64,000 bases of DNA from Cryptomeria japonica (lineage: Eukaryota; Streptophyta; Pinopsida; Cupressales; Cupressaceae), in NCBI RefSeq assembly GCF_030272615.1, contig NC_081405.1:20238047-20302046 (forward strand), in the 5' to 3' direction. Shown here in pieces: positions 22,740-35,381 of this stretch. The notes under the pieces were generated by a model. The model made no database searches and was not told the DNA's origin. It saw only the letters and a list, made by a program, of their open reading frames with translations. A program made the translations under genes and the position numbers. Every line of letters begins with the position of its first letter. Within the stretch, counting starts at the first letter, position 1.

Positions 22740-23478
22740 TTTGTGAATAACAATGAATTGTATGTATAAATTATTGCTCTATTTTGTGATAAAAATAATG
22801 ACAAGAATAATGATAAATATCTATCACATTTATAATGACATGATCAAAATATTGTTGTATAATGACATGATCAAAATATTGTTGTTTAATGACATGATCA
22901 AAATATTGTTGTATGTGCTGATTTGATTGGCCAGTCTTTCTTGATCAACCCCTTTTGATTGGGCTATTTGCTAAGTACAATTGAAATCTATTATTATTAT
23001 GCTATCTATTTGTATATGATATTTGTTCTTTCAAGATAGAAATTTATCCTTGAGATTTACAAGTACCTCTTACCGATGTTGAATGCACATTCTTCACATG
23101 TTTGAACCTTTGGGTGTGCCCACAATGAATAGGTGATTAATGATGGTTGAAACCCATATAGTACAAAAAATAGAAATATTTTGGATGAAGTATGAAAGAA
23201 GTGTTATAACAGTATTCTACTAGTCACAACCATTACATCTATCTCTATGGTTTATCCAAAAACTTTTGAGATTTAACCCTTCGAGCATTTGTTAACTATC
23301 TTGGTATGTCCATGTGATTGGGGATGATGCGATGAACTATAATCAAGCTAAGTTACCAAGCATGAAAATAAGTCAAACCCAAAATTACTTGTAAGTATAA
23401 GATCATGATCATGTACTATGACATTTAGAGTCCCATGCAATTTTTAAATAGTTTTCTATAGTGATTGCTACAAGTAGG
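22740..23478 (-). pseudogene. Gypsy integrase fragment (block C, copy 1)
   Basis: On the minus strand, degraded codons read KLFKILHGTL, then a D-containing VxDHD box, FTSNFGFDLFSCLVT and SSHHPQSHGHTKIVNKC. These match the integrase core pattern HGxPxxIVSDRDxxFTSxFW...YHPQTDGQTEVVNRCLE. Further down is the conserved NT..H.S....LYG region. It aligns with 47200-47835, where pol continues upstream. Here pol ends abruptly at GTAC (23475-23478) and block R1 starts. Confidence 0.75.
22833..22913. repeat. 27-bp tandem repeat, three units
   Basis: TAATGACATGATCAAAATAT recurs at 22833, 22860 and 22887. The 47-kb copy has one ACATGATCAAAAT near 47343. Confidence 0.9.
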
Positions 23479-25110
23479 TGTACACCTCCCTACAACTCTA
23501 TAATAGATATTTTGCTTGTTGTAGCACTTCACTTTATAAATAAAACAAATTCCATCTCCAAAAATGGCTCCTTCAAATAGAAGCAACATCTCCCTATTAT
23601 CTTTATGATGGCTTCAACATATGTGAGCTCCTCGATTAGTTGGAATTACCAATTATTGCTCTCTTTTGGTCATTTTCTCTTTCTCACCATGTTGCATAGG
23701 TACTCAAGTCTTGAGGTCTTGATACTACTAGAAGGAATATATTAGCAATCGAAATAACAAAAATGATGACATGTAGATCATACATTAGACAAATATGAAA
23801 GCCCTTAAGTTCAATGTATTATGAGAGATAAATTTGTTTATTAAAAATGAAATAAAACCACATGCAATCTACTAACTAACTAAATTTAAGAAAAGAGCAA
23901 CATGCGCATGCAATAACATTATGAATCTCTCAAGTTGAATAGTTTTGGGGTGCATTTCGATAGAACATTCATTGTTGCATGTATAGTTAATAAAAAAAAA
24001 ATGTCTTTGTCCATTTCAATAATTTTATATAAGCTAAAGTTAAATATTACAGATTATAGAAAGTTATCTATAAAACACAAAGAAAACAAAAAATATATAT
24101 CATAACTACATTTAGATGACATCTAATAGCCTAAAACCAAAACAAAGGTAACATGATGAAGAAAGGGACATCCCTCCACTACATGCCACTAGACATCCCT
24201 TCAAATTAAATTTGTAATACAATATATTCTTTCTTATGCATTTCAAAAACAATAATATATCCTATTAATCTAACCTTAATCAATTTCAATCTTTATTATA
24301 TAATATTTTATTTTTAAATTTAATTATTACATGTATAAACCTAGATATTTGAAGAAGGTAAAATATTCGTTCCAATTGAATTTGTATTACAAATATATAT
24401 ATATATATATATACATTTCAAAAATAATAATAATTGACACTTAATCCAACCGTAATTCCTCCACTTCAAGCCACTAGATATCCATTCCAATTAAATTTGT
24501 AATAAAATAAATTCGTTCTTACACATTTCAAAAATAATAATAATATATCCTAGATTGTGGTTCGTCGTAGGTGGAAGGGGAGGTCCTCCCCCATTGTCCT
24601 AACCTCTCTCAAGGCTTGGGTGTCTCTTCCCCTTCTTGAGTTGGATCTAGTTTGTTTTTTGATCTGGCATTATTGTGAGAGGGCTTGCTCCCTTTTTGTC
24701 TTTTTGATAGTCTTTGAAGGGTCGACGCCCTAGTTAACGTTGCTTTTTTAATCAAAAACAATAATAATTTATATCCTATTAATTTAACCTTAATCAATTT
24801 CAATCCTTATTATAATATTTTATCTTAACCATCACAACATACTAATACCAACTTTATATTTTTATACTTAATTAACATGTACAAGACAAAATATTTAAAG
24901 AAGATAAATATCCATTCCAATTGAATTTATAACCTTATATATTTCAAAAAACTTTAATTAGTTTCAATTCTTATTATAATTTAAAAAGGAAATTAACTTA
25001 AATATTACATATATAAGCCTAGAATGTATTTTAATCTTTTTAAAGATTCTATATCATCATTATTAAATGCATTATTGACTTACAAGATCTAATGGAATAA
25101 CCCCCATTTC
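23475..25110. repeat. Segmental block R1, copy 2
   Basis: Same anchors as copy 1 (CACCTCCCTACAACTCT near 23489, CCTAAAACCAAAACAAAGGT near 24130, TACAAGATCTAATGG near 25082). It is truncated at its left end, joined to integrase, and at its right end is replaced by the 25.1-25.9 kb insert. A TA microsatellite lies at 24391-24411. Confidence 0.75.
24554..24755 (+). mobile_element. LINE 3' end (ORF1-only family), 5'-truncated
   Basis: A GC-richer segment interrupts R1. Its end (AGGGTCGACGCCCTAGTTAA, then GTTGCTTTTTTAATCAAAAA) matches the 3' end of the LINE copy at 49216-50168 read on its own strand. Flanks repeat AA(T/C)AATAATAAT..ATATCCTA (ending 24552 and 24777), a slightly imperfect TSD. Confidence 0.7.
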
Positions 25111-25119
25111 TGAAAGAGC

Positions 25120-25329
25120 AACCCCCATTTATGGAAGATCATGAGATCTTTGAAATGGAGGAAAACAAAAAAAGCCCTGAACAGTGATTGTATGACACAA
25201 ATCCTTCCCCGATTTGGACAGCAAAAAAAAAAAAAAACTAACCCCTTACAAACGATAGAGCGAGATTATCAAAACAAGACTTCAAAGTTTGAAGTTGTCA
25301 TGCTCGGATTTACCCTATTTCTAACAACA
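25120..25329. other. Spacer before the unknown coding relic
   Basis: Contains a short duplication of AACCCCCATTT (25099 and 25120) and a 15-base A run near 25223. The sequence is less AT-rich than its neighbours and is not found in the other segmental copies, so it belongs to the insert carrying 25330-25890. Confidence 0.4.
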
Positions 25330-25890
25330 TTAACTCGCCACCCCAGCTAGAGAAACTTTCATTTTACATTTCCTGATTCTTGCGATGATGCGGCCTACGT
25401 TGGAATTTGGAAACAACCAGTGATAGCTGTGAGGATCAACCTGAGCATGTTCACAAATTTCCCAAGCAGCCCTGAATTTTGCCATTACAATTGAAACCAA
25501 TGGTTCTCCTATTTGAAATGCAAACTGTTGAACCCAGTGGAGAAAGGTGTGAGGAGAAGCATAGCCCAAACCATAGATGAAGGAAAGGAAAACTGATCTT
25601 GGCACTCAGTCAAATACGAAGAGATCTCTATTTAAAAAACCTCCCCACCACATCTCCCCTGAAAACAAGTCATATTTCTCCAACTGCAAGTTCAATTCCT
25701 CCCAAGTAAACAACACTGGATGTGCAAAGACCCCCACAACCATCTTTGTGTAGTCCCGAGACTGAGTGAGGTCCATCACCATAGACGCCAACCTGGAAGC
25801 AACCAAGTTTGGAGAAGCCATCGGATTAGCTGCAATCCATTCTTCCTGAAGGATAGTCCTCATGGCCCACTCACGTATATTTAAAATCAA
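25330..25890 (-). pseudogene. Unrecognised coding relic, 187 codons, one in-frame stop
   Basis: One minus-strand frame stays open from 25890 to 25330 except for a single TGA at 25606. The first half has MILNIREWAMRTILQEEWIA, MVMDLTQSRDYTKM and YDLFSGEMWWGGFLNRDLFV. After the stop the same frame continues with FLSFIYGLGYASPHTFLHWV, FRAAWEICEHAQVDPHSYHW and VGRIIARIRKCKMK. The mixed composition, many Trp residues and balanced codon use look like real former coding DNA rather than chance. I do not recognise the family. No intron, signal peptide or partner ORF is seen. It lies in an insert between blocks R1 and D that is absent from the other segmental copies. Confidence 0.5.
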
Positions 25891-25929
25891 TTGTCGAATA
25901 GCTGTATCTAAGTCAGCTTTAATTTTTTT

Positions 25930-26710
25930 TTAATTTTGTAATCTTTAATTGCTTTGCTCAATATAAAAAAGAAAGATATCAACGTAATGTCATGTTCTTG
26001 TATTGGTTATCATCCAATCCTTGACTCTCGACCAAAGAGATATCAGCATAATTTCATGCTCTCATATAGCAAAATGAATTTGTAGATGATATAAAATCCT
26101 TCATAAAAGAAAAATCAGATTTATTCTTTTATACTTTATGATCTACAATATTAATTAAAAAACTTATATTTTTATGTATAAACAGTCACAAAACTTCTAA
26201 ATCTGATGATGGAAGGCTGTCATAATTGTCATACATTAGTAAAGTTTTGTATAAAAAATTATTTTATATTAGTTAAAATATGAGATTGCATGGTTTCTTG
26301 GCTGATTAAGCCCCTCACAAGATGAGAGGTTTTCTTGTCCCTTCTTTCCTACCAGTGCTAGCACAAATAGTCTCATGTAAATTCTATTTTATAAATAATA
26401 AATTTTTTGACTTCCGCCATTTATAGACAAAAAAAACAAAAACAAAAAACCTTTTAGTAAAATTTTTTGTAAATTTTTAATCAAAATTTCAGATTATATG
26501 CTCATAAAGATTCAACTTATTATATAACAGATGAGGCTCAAATAAACTGAATACATATCTCTATTACTTTACTCTCCGCCAAAAAGATTTATGTAAGTTA
26601 ATTTTTTTTTAAAATCAAATACATGTCTTTTTATGATGTACATATAATTTTGTCATTTTATTCATTTATAATTAAATATATATTTGTGATTTCTACATAA
26701 ATAATACAGT
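25930..26710. repeat. Segmental block D, copy 1
   Basis: Aligns with 33890-35381 and 39330-40590, with internal differences. Anchors are CTTGACTCTCGA(C/T)(C/A)AAAG, TATAGCAAAATGAA(T/C)TTGTAGA and TACATAAATAATAC (26695-26709). That last point is the empty site for the solo LTR at 35382-36165. Confidence 0.7.
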
Positions 26711-26719
26711 CAAGTTTTC

Positions 26720-28364
26720 TTAAAAATGAAAAATAAAGAGATTAAATTTATTTACTTACTTTTTACTGAATTTTTTCTCTCTTAGAACTAAACCCACTAC
26801 CCCTTTCACTCTCTTACCCTCAAACCATAAGAAAAGGATTAACATAATTACCCTATTTACTTTGCATACCTGACAATATATATATTTTTCAATATTAAAT
26901 ACCTCCTTGTGAGTTAATATACTATGATGTTGCCTATCTAGTGATGCCTTAAGATTCTTGTGCAACTGGTGGAACTAACACTCCCCATACTAGTAGTATA
27001 GTCATGGGAGATTCCTCAACAATACTTTATATTTAGCCAAAATCCTTGTCCTAAGGAGGCAAATTCTAACCCATCCATTGAAAAGGATGAAGTGAAAAGT
27101 GACTATAGACATGAGAGTGACTATACTACTAGGAATCTATAAACACTCAAAGATATAGGGATCAACATGTCAAGTCTAATGATTACATGAATCCTCAAAC
27201 ACTAACATGGTATGTTAATAGGGGAAAAAAATGTAATAATAGACTTTCATCTCCAAGTCAAGTCCTACCTATCAAGCCTCCCAGACCCCTCCAACTATTT
27301 TTAATATTTGTCATTCATTTTTCAACACCTTCCCATATTTTTTATATATTTTTCCAAATATTTGTGTGTTTTCTACTATGGTAAAATTGTCTCCTAAACT
27401 AGTTGTCTCATTATACATGCACATGAATTTCCTAAAAGACACAAGTTTATTGTTTGTTTCTCTCTCAATTTAGATTTATTTTATAGATTGTGATCCTAAT
27501 TGGACATGGCCTTGCTCTAATCTAGATTCAAATAATCAAATATAATTGACCCTAAAATTTAAAAAAAACAATCTTCTTTGTTTGAACACAACTAAGAGGA
27601 TCCTTCTCAACAATACACTCTTTTCATACTAATTTGTTATGTGCCTAAGGATATGATATTATAATGTATTTAAGTGGATGCAGATGCTAAATGTGGTAAT
27701 ATCCCTTAAGTTTTCTATATTGTTGGAATGATTAACTATATTAGGTGATGAGTAGACCTTTGTTACGATTATGGTACATGTTATTAGAAGGAGGTCTATA
27801 TCAAAAAGGTAAACATCTTTATAAGGATATTTAATGAGTATGATATTGTGTTTGGGATCTCTTGGAGATATAACATGGATTGGCTTCTTCTATAAGGAGT
27901 ATTGTACAATTTTATCCTCAATGGTTTATTCTATTTCTTCAGCGTTTGGATATTAGGGCATATTAGCCCACAAACATCTCTCATGTGGTATACATGATAT
28001 CTATTCTACATTACATTATTGTATTTATTATATATCTAGATCTATCATATTCTTTTCTTGTCAAGAATTCTATACTAAGTTTTTTATAATATTGTCTTTT
28101 CAATAGATAAAAATATATGAAGATACTCCATTGTTTAATCTCCCTTAGTGATCTTCATCCTTTCCATTCATTGTTGTTTAATCTCTTTTCTAAAACCCTT
28201 AGTGTAATGTAATATCGTATGTTCCTTGTATAACTATTGTCTATCTCATTTATAATAATATACTTATTGGAGATGTTTTAAGATTCCTAGTAATGCACTT
28301 TATCAATGATATTTTGTATTGGCATCTAGTGTCTAGCTTCATATTATGGGATACGTATTTTGTG

Positions 28365-28440
<76 letters not shown>

Positions 28441-28760
28441 GATTATGTCAATATAGTTAAGCTTCATTATGTTCACTATATTGAAATGATATGTGATTGG
28501 ATCTCTTAACCTAGTTTAACATCTTGTATTGTGTTTTATCTATCTTGTATGGAGCAAGTATGCTTGAAGTTTTATTGAGTGGTTAATTGGACTTGGTTTG
28601 GTTTGGAAGAATATGTTATGTATTTCTTCCCTATCTCAATTGATTTGAGTTGTGATTACTCATAAAACCATGATCTAAATAAGTGTTGCTTCAAGATTCA
28701 TATATTGTGAATAAACCTTTGAAGTATGTGACGTTCTATTTGCACATGTTGATTTTAATT
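26720..28760. repeat. Segmental block R3, copy 1
   Basis: Aligns with 41670-44125. Anchors are CTATGATGTTGCCTATCTAG, CATGGGAGATTCCTCAACA, TAGCCAAAATCCTTGTCC, CCTCCCAGACCCCTCCAACT and TGTATGGAGCAA. No ORF with a domain. Confidence 0.75.
28367..28439. repeat. (TG)n microsatellite, about 36 units
   Basis: Uninterrupted TG run. The paralogous site near 43357 has only TGACTGTATATATGTG, so expansion is specific to this copy. Confidence 0.97.
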
Positions 28761-30239
28761 CTTGTTTTCATTTATATTTTATTGATTCCCATATTTCTTG
28801 TTGTGAAGTGTTTGTGAATAACCTATATGCTTATTTTTTAATTTGATTAATTTAACTGTCATGGAATGGTTCTATGCATTTAAGTATTGTGTATATTAAA
28901 AAAATATTTTGCATTCAGAAGATTGTTTGGGCTTCATAATTCCTTGAATTTTGTAAAATCTAATGTGTTTTTCAATTAGAAAAAAAAATCCTAAGTGCAT
29001 TTGAATTGATAATGTTAGAATTTTTCCTAAAGGTATATGTTTATTTAGAAATTATCTTATGGAATATCCAAGTTAAAATTCCTCATTTTAAAATTATCAT
29101 TTGGAATCAAATTGTAGAGTAAACTGAAAGAAAAAATTCACGTGTTTAGGGAGTTTCAACAATATAGAAAGAAAAGAAGAGATTCTCATTATTATAATTC
29201 ACTTTTTACTTGAAAATCATGTTGTACTCCTTCTTGCTTGTTGTGGATTGTTACACTTGTGAAGAAGGAATATTTGGGAAATCTTGTGTTTTATGTGTGT
29301 GGAGGCAAAGAGGAAACCTTTAAGAATTCGGTGTGCATTCAAACATCTATAAGTAATCTAAGGTAGTGAAAAAACTTCCTCGACTAATCTTGAGAGAAGG
29401 GTTATGCAAAATAATTTAAATATTTACAAAAATTATAAAAAATAAACATAAATTCCATTTATGCCACAACACAATGATTTACCTCGAGAAAAGTCTTTTG
29501 AGAGAAAAATCCCACACTCCAAAAGTTGTCCAATATGTTATTTAGAAATCAATAAGATTACAATATACTTGCAAAGCAATATTTCACAAGAATATCACCA
29601 ACCAAATAACTAAAGGCAACTCAACATCTATAAGACTCTCACACGCAACATTCATCTTGAGCACCTAATATAAGGATTTCATTTATATTCTAAATATGCT
29701 AAAATGCTTCTACTATTAAGTTGTATGATCTACATTCTATTATTATATTATTTCTATTATTTTTTAAGTTCATAATAATCATGTGGGAAGGACATAATTG
29801 ACTTATTCAAGACAACCATTATCACAATTCTATCCCAATCTCTTTCTTATTATCTATTGCTCTTTTTGCTCTTTAATCCAATTTCTACCCTCAATTTTTC
29901 ATTTGTAGTTGTTTAGAACGATACTTTATCAGTCAAAATTTATAGTGTAAGGTACACAACCCTAATCATCTTGTTTCTATTTTGAACTCATATTCATTTA
30001 TTGTTTTAACTACTTTATTTTACTCAATTAAATATATAAAAAAGTTTAAATAATGTTTAATTTATTGTACATTCTTAGATTTTTTTAAAAGGTGCATTTT
30101 ATTTCCTTTCAACAAAATCTGAAGAAAGAAATGGGAAAATTGCATATTTCATCTATCAAAGATGGTAGAAAGAAAAAAAAGAAGCGATGACCTGTGTTTG
30201 ATTCTTGCTAGTAAGATGTGTATCATATTAGTTGGTTTA
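28761..30239. other. AT-rich DNA between R3 and A/B, nothing recognised
   Basis: No ORF with a domain, no array and no clear element edge. I found no second copy elsewhere in the window. Confidence 0.45.
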
Positions 30240-31080
30240 AAGTATTGTTGTTAGAATAATTAACTTGTTACTACTATTACAATATTAAAATTTTATTAAA
30301 TCACTTGACATATTAGAAATGAAATTGTTGAAATACTTTCAAAATTTTGTTGTAAATGATGTTTAAAAGTTATAATAAAAGAAATTTAATTCAACAAAAG
30401 TTACAACTATGTTGCAAATATTTTTGATATTAAAAGCAACATAACAATGGTGTTGTCCTTATAGCATCTACAACCCGAAGGCGTCCAAAAAGAACAACAA
30501 AACTATGGTCCAAATGTTAATTGATGAAAGATGTTAGAATATACTAATATAGCATTTATTGAGTAATCTATGAAGCAAATATATATAAAATATATTAAAA
30601 ATATAGTTATTTGTATTACCTTTATTATTGTTAAATTTTTTAAATATATTTTTAATTGATAGATATAAGTTTTCTTTATATTATTACCAATTACTTTAAT
30701 CTCGATATCTAATATTTTCTGTGTTTCACCTTTTCAATAAATTAAATTTAACTAAATATGATTTTTATAAATAAAAAAAATTGTACCATTGACTCACAAT
30801 ACTTCAAATTAAAATAATAACCTTTACCAAATAGAATAATAAAAAGAAAATGTAACATGAAAATAAGTTTGCAATATTATGTTTTTAATAGTCAAAATGA
30901 AAAAATTTAAGAGATTCTATAGCTTACATCACACTAATATTAATATACACAACTATTGATACAAAAAAATAATTTTGATATTTCAAAACAAATTCAAGAA
31001 CAAATATACGTTATAAAATTTGATCAAACTATTTCAATTCCAACATCTTTATTTATTATCCACTAATAAAATCTAAGAAA
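30240..31080. repeat. Segmental block A/B, copy 2
   Basis: Matches 19841-21060 (without the array) and 45228-45910. It carries a small LINE remnant at 30420-30500. Confidence 0.7.
30420..30500 (-). mobile_element. 81-bp LINE remnant with 15-bp TSD
   Basis: Flanked by AACTATGTTGCAAAT (30405-30419) and AACTATGGTCCAAAT (30501-30515). The A/B copy at 19.99 kb is the empty site. Internally AAAGCAACAT and ACAACCCGAAGGCG resemble the 3' part of the ORF1-only LINE at 49260-49310. Confidence 0.65.
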
Positions 31081-31137
31081 TACATTGGTATTTTTCTTTG
31101 GATATGACTTAATAAGATACTTTTCAACTTGTCTATA

Positions 31138-31345
31138 CTGGCATGGTGTGATTGTTAAGTTGTGGTGTTATTGTTCTTGCCATCAAAGTTCAAAGTCAGT
31201 TGAGGTGCTATTGTTGAACGTTTAAATAGAGATGAGGTTCCCACTTGTGACCTCACCGATTCATAACTGCAACTTAAGGCGTGGGTATGCTCCCCATGAT
31301 CTTGAGTTCGAGTCCCCGGCTATGTTAACTCTGTGTGTGTTGCTA
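31138..31345 (+). mobile_element. tRNA-derived SINE, with a second SINE-like piece
   Basis: A-box-like TGGTGTGATTGTTAAG (31144) and B-box-like AAGTTCAAAGTC (31188) have tRNA-like spacing and are followed by GATGAGGT(T/A)CCCACTTGTG. Related copies are at 36505-36615 and 63560-63720. A second B box, GAGTTCGAGTCC (31304-31315), follows GGCGTGGGTATGCTCC and precedes an A-rich end at 31359, suggesting another SINE inserted here. It is absent from the 36.6-kb copy. Confidence 0.55.
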
Positions 31346-31369
31346 CCTTGTGAATATAAAAAAATTAAT

Positions 31370-32289
31370 AACAATAACGAATTCAAAATTAAAATCCGAT
31401 ACACTAAGGTCTCATAAAGCTATTCAAATCAAATCAGATCACTTCTCTCATTTCATTCCTCAGACTGAAACTCATACACCAACATCTCCCACTCAAGCAA
31501 GAAATGAAAAAATAATGAAAACCTCCAAGCTGACCTCATAAAACACATATCCCTGTGATCAACAGTGAAAATCCAACATTATTGCTCACTCATGACAAAA
31601 AAGAAATGATGGTGTAGGTACCTAACACAACTTGAAAAGGTTTTTGAGTCCAAGCTTTGTGGCAAACAAAGGGCAATCACTCCCAAATTTTGAATGATGT
31701 GAATTGACTTAGAATACATTCCATTTCCTTCACAACCGACCATTTCATTTGTCTTGTATATAGGTCTGTCAGGAAATCAAATGGAAACGCACTTCACATT
31801 ATTTTATAGAAAAAAATCTTAATCATTGAGTTCCAGGATTCTATTGCATCATATTAAATGCATAGTTTATTTAAGAGATCTGATGGGTCATTAATATAGT
31901 GTGTCATCAAAAGAACAGTCTCTGTCTGCCTGCATCAGATTGCATTTGATCTCCACGGTATTTGTGGATTGTTATTGTGATGTAAAATTTAAATTATCTT
32001 TGACATCAGTCTACAGTTTGTTTTCTTATATTTACATTTGAAGAATGATGTCCATTATAAGTAATTGGAAGAAGCCAAGTACCAGCTTTTGTAGCTTTAC
32101 AAGAACAATTTTCGCTGCGTAAGACAACTCTAAAGTATATTTAAATTCAGATTGTAATAGCTTTTAGGTTTTGTCAATTGTATGTTTGTGTTTAAGATTT
32201 TGTTACGGGCTTCATTTCGCAGGTTTGGACTGGTTATTGCTGTTCATAGGAGGATGTTTTCATAGATTCATGTCCATACTTCACCGATC
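31370..32289. repeat. Segmental block R2, copy 2
   Basis: Matches 21060-22445 and 46030-47190 in its first 650 bp, then runs through a GC-richer stretch (32030-32280) shared only with unit 2. Confidence 0.75.
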
Positions 32290-33740
32290 TGTCAAATTCA
32301 TCTTCAAAGTTAGGTCCCTCATTATAAAGGTCTAGAACAATTAATATTGATCTCAAAGATAAACAATAATGATATAAATTCATCCAAAATGTCTTAGAAT
32401 CTTAGGATTTCTTAGTTACATAACATATATGAAAATAATTCCAAAAAATATGTACAATTTCCTACTTACAATAATGATCTTTTGCATTAAAAATGTAGAT
32501 ATTATTAGTAAGGAAGTAAAAGACTTATAAACACGTTGAATTTGTCAATAAAACTAGGTACAACTCCCTATAACTCTAAAATAGAGATTTTGTTTGTTGT
32601 AACACTTCACTTTAAACAACCAAAAAACAATTCTGATGTCCAATATTGACTCCTTCAAATAAAAGCAATATCTCCCTATTGTCTTTATAATGACTTCAAC
32701 ATATGTGAGCTCCTTAGTTAGAATTACCAATTGTAACTCTCCTTGACCACTTTCTCTTTCTCACATTGTTGCATAGGCTCTCAACGCTCAAGATTTTGAT
32801 ATAACTAAGAAAATATATTAGCAATTTAAATAACAAAAATAAAGATATACAGAACTATACATTACACGAATATGCAAACCCCCAAGTTCTATGTAGAAGA
32901 TTCTATATCATCATTATTAAATTCATTATTGATTTACAAGATCTAATGGGATAATATAATCTCACAAGACTGTCCATTCATTAGGGGAAGAGCACCAATA
33001 GCCGTCATAGCTAACTTCGTGCACCCACAGATCCTAAATGGTACATCAGATTTTGATTTATTTATTTTAGTTGTCTTCGTATGCGACTTAACTGCTTGTA
33101 GATATTGATCTGGCTTCTGGGTAGTAACGATGCATGTTGTGGAATCAGATATGCGCACAAAGGTCAAAAAGCACACATTTCAAAGTGTCACCTGATACCT
33201 AACTAAAGATGTTCCAGTAACCGTCCACTCAAAATCGCCAGTACTTGTGGACAAATGTCTCAATAGTTTTGCACAAATGTTCCAATAGTGGTGCACAAAT
33301 GTCAATTATGAACAAAAAATTTACAAAAAATGATTGGTTATTGGTACAAAACAAATTTATTAATGGTGTTTTCACTATAACGACTATTGGAGGGTCACTA
33401 TGCCAATAAAATGACGGTTATTGGAACTATGACGGTTATTGATACTCTTCCCCTATTGCACTTCCAATAATATACATTTCCAATATAAATTATTCAGTGT
33501 ATTGCTAACCTTTTGCTTCCTTTGAAAAGAACACACAAGATTCCATTATAATTTGCTATTATATAAGCTACGAATTTATTAACACTTATAGACAGTTTTT
33601 CTGCAATTATGGACAAGTTTCTGCTGGTTAAGTCAAAGCAATTATTTAGTAGTTTCTTCAGAGCCATTAAATGTTTTATTGTATAATAACATGGGCTGTG
33701 TATGTTGGTTGGGAATGTCAACTGTCAATAAAATTTGTGC
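32290..33740. repeat. Segmental block R1, copy 3
   Basis: Aligns with copies 1, 2 and 4. It carries the TIR element at 32983-33454; copy 1 near 19560 has none. Confidence 0.75.
32983..33454. mobile_element. Non-autonomous TIR element, 472 bp
   Basis: Termini are inverted copies of about 27 bp: left AGGGGAAGAGCACCAATA then GCCGTCATA, right TATGACGGTTATTGATA then CTCTTCCCCT. The inside contains repeats of GCACAAATGT(T/C). No transposase. The related R1 copy at 19.56 kb lacks it. Superfamily not assigned; the TSD is short (ATT at most). Confidence 0.75.
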
Positions 33741-33889
33741 TGCGAATAAAATCAATATATATAGAATCTCACCATAAAAGTTGTTATAATTTTCATATAT
33801 TAGTTTCAAAGTCTTCCATAGAAGGTTATCTAATTTTTTTAATATATTATAGTTCAATTTATTAAAAGTATTATATAAGAGATTACGTT

Positions 33890-35381
33890 AAGATTGTTTT
33901 TTATTGATTCTGGTAGTAATTGTTCATTTTTGACTTTCAGACAAAAAGATATCAGTATAATCTCATATTTGTATATTGATTAGCAATGGATATCTTTCAA
34001 ATCTTGACTCTCGATTAAAGAGATATCAGCATAATAATTTTATGTTCTCATATAGCAAAATGAACTTGTAGAGAATACAAAATCCTCCATAAAAAGAAAA
34101 AAACAACCAGATTATATTCTTTTATACATTATTATTTCTATAATATTAATAAAAAAACTCACATTTTTTATATGTAGATAGTCACAAAGCTTCTGAATCT
34201 GATGATGAAAAGTTGTTATCATTGTCATATATTAGTAGAATTTTATATAAGAAATTATCATATATTGATTTGAAAGTTTTTGATAAAAATTATAAATTTT
34301 TAATCAAAATTTGAGATTATACGTTCTTCAAGGTTCAACTTCTTAAAAGTATGATATAAAAGATGAGGTTCAGATAAGTAGAATGGCTATCTTCCAGTCG
34401 AAAAGATACCCATGCTTTTATTTCCAATAACAAAACGAATTCATAAATGATATAAAATCATACTCTTTTAATAGTCTGAAATATATTAAAAAACATTTAT
34501 TTTAATTATAATAAAGAGTAGAAATTTTCTAGAGTATGGATGAAATTATCATATTTCCAAGATTTGTCCTTGTTCTTCACAGAGGGAGGCCCACCACTTG
34601 AAGGGGGGGTCATATGCATGCATTTCTGACACTAGCAGAGAAATGGAACAACATTTCTCTAAAGAAGACATTTATTGTACCATTGATTGAGAGAATCTTA
34701 GTTGTATTTTAGATTTTCTCCAAAGAAGACAAAATGTTTAGTCTGTATTATAGGCCAATAATTGTTTCTTTTGGAAAGTTTCCCCATTTCAACAGAACAT
34801 CTTTTGCAGAAGATAGAACTCTACAGATTCAATGGTACAGCACTGCATTAATGTTTTTTGAAGCTAAATATGATATTAGATTAGGGTATTCATTGTCACC
34901 TGTGATACCCATCATTCAAACCCAAAATTGCTTGTTAAATTGTCTCTAGCAAGGAAAGTATGTAACTCTTCATTGCCCTGTCAGTTGAGAATAAGTTAAA
35001 GCCCCTGGAAAGTACTACTGTTCTTAATAGCAGTAGATTTAAATTATATTGCCCAAATATTCAGAAAGTATTCATGGAAACAAAATTAGCTATAACAATA
35101 TCTGATCTCTTTTATGTACATTATGTCAGACCACAATTTAAGAAGTATATCTGGATGCAATAAATAGTAGAACAGATAAATTCTGGACATGTTGAGTGTC
35201 TCTTTGCATCTTCAAGCAACTCTCACATAAGCTTTTTTATAGAGTAAATTTTTAATAAGTAATGTCTTACAAGATGTATGTAAGTTAAAATCATGTCTTT
35301 TCTATGATGTACAAATAGTTTTGTCATTTTATTTTTTTTAAAACTAAATATATCTCTATGTGATTCTTACATAAATAATAC
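33890..35381. repeat. Segmental block D, copy 2
   Basis: Aligns with 25930-26710 at both ends, with extra internal sequence (34330-35260) shared with unit 2. Short ORFs here have no domain. Confidence 0.7.

Noticed and set aside
31299-31345. tRNA gene around GAGTTCGAGTCCCCGGC
   Set aside because: The acceptor and anticodon stems cannot be formed; it is better explained as a SINE head.
32030-32285. Captured gene exon (TTTCGCAG followed by GTTTGGACTGGTTATTGCTG)
   Set aside because: It looks like a splice acceptor followed by a short open stretch, but the open frame is under 20 codons and no family is recognisable.
32943-33176. 77-codon minus-strand ORF in the TIR element
   Set aside because: It crosses the element's terminus and changes in the nearly identical copy at 38.4-38.7 kb.
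34734-34949. 71-codon plus-strand ORF in block D
   Set aside because: The paralogous stretch at 40.13-40.35 kb is frameshifted, so there is no sign of coding selection.
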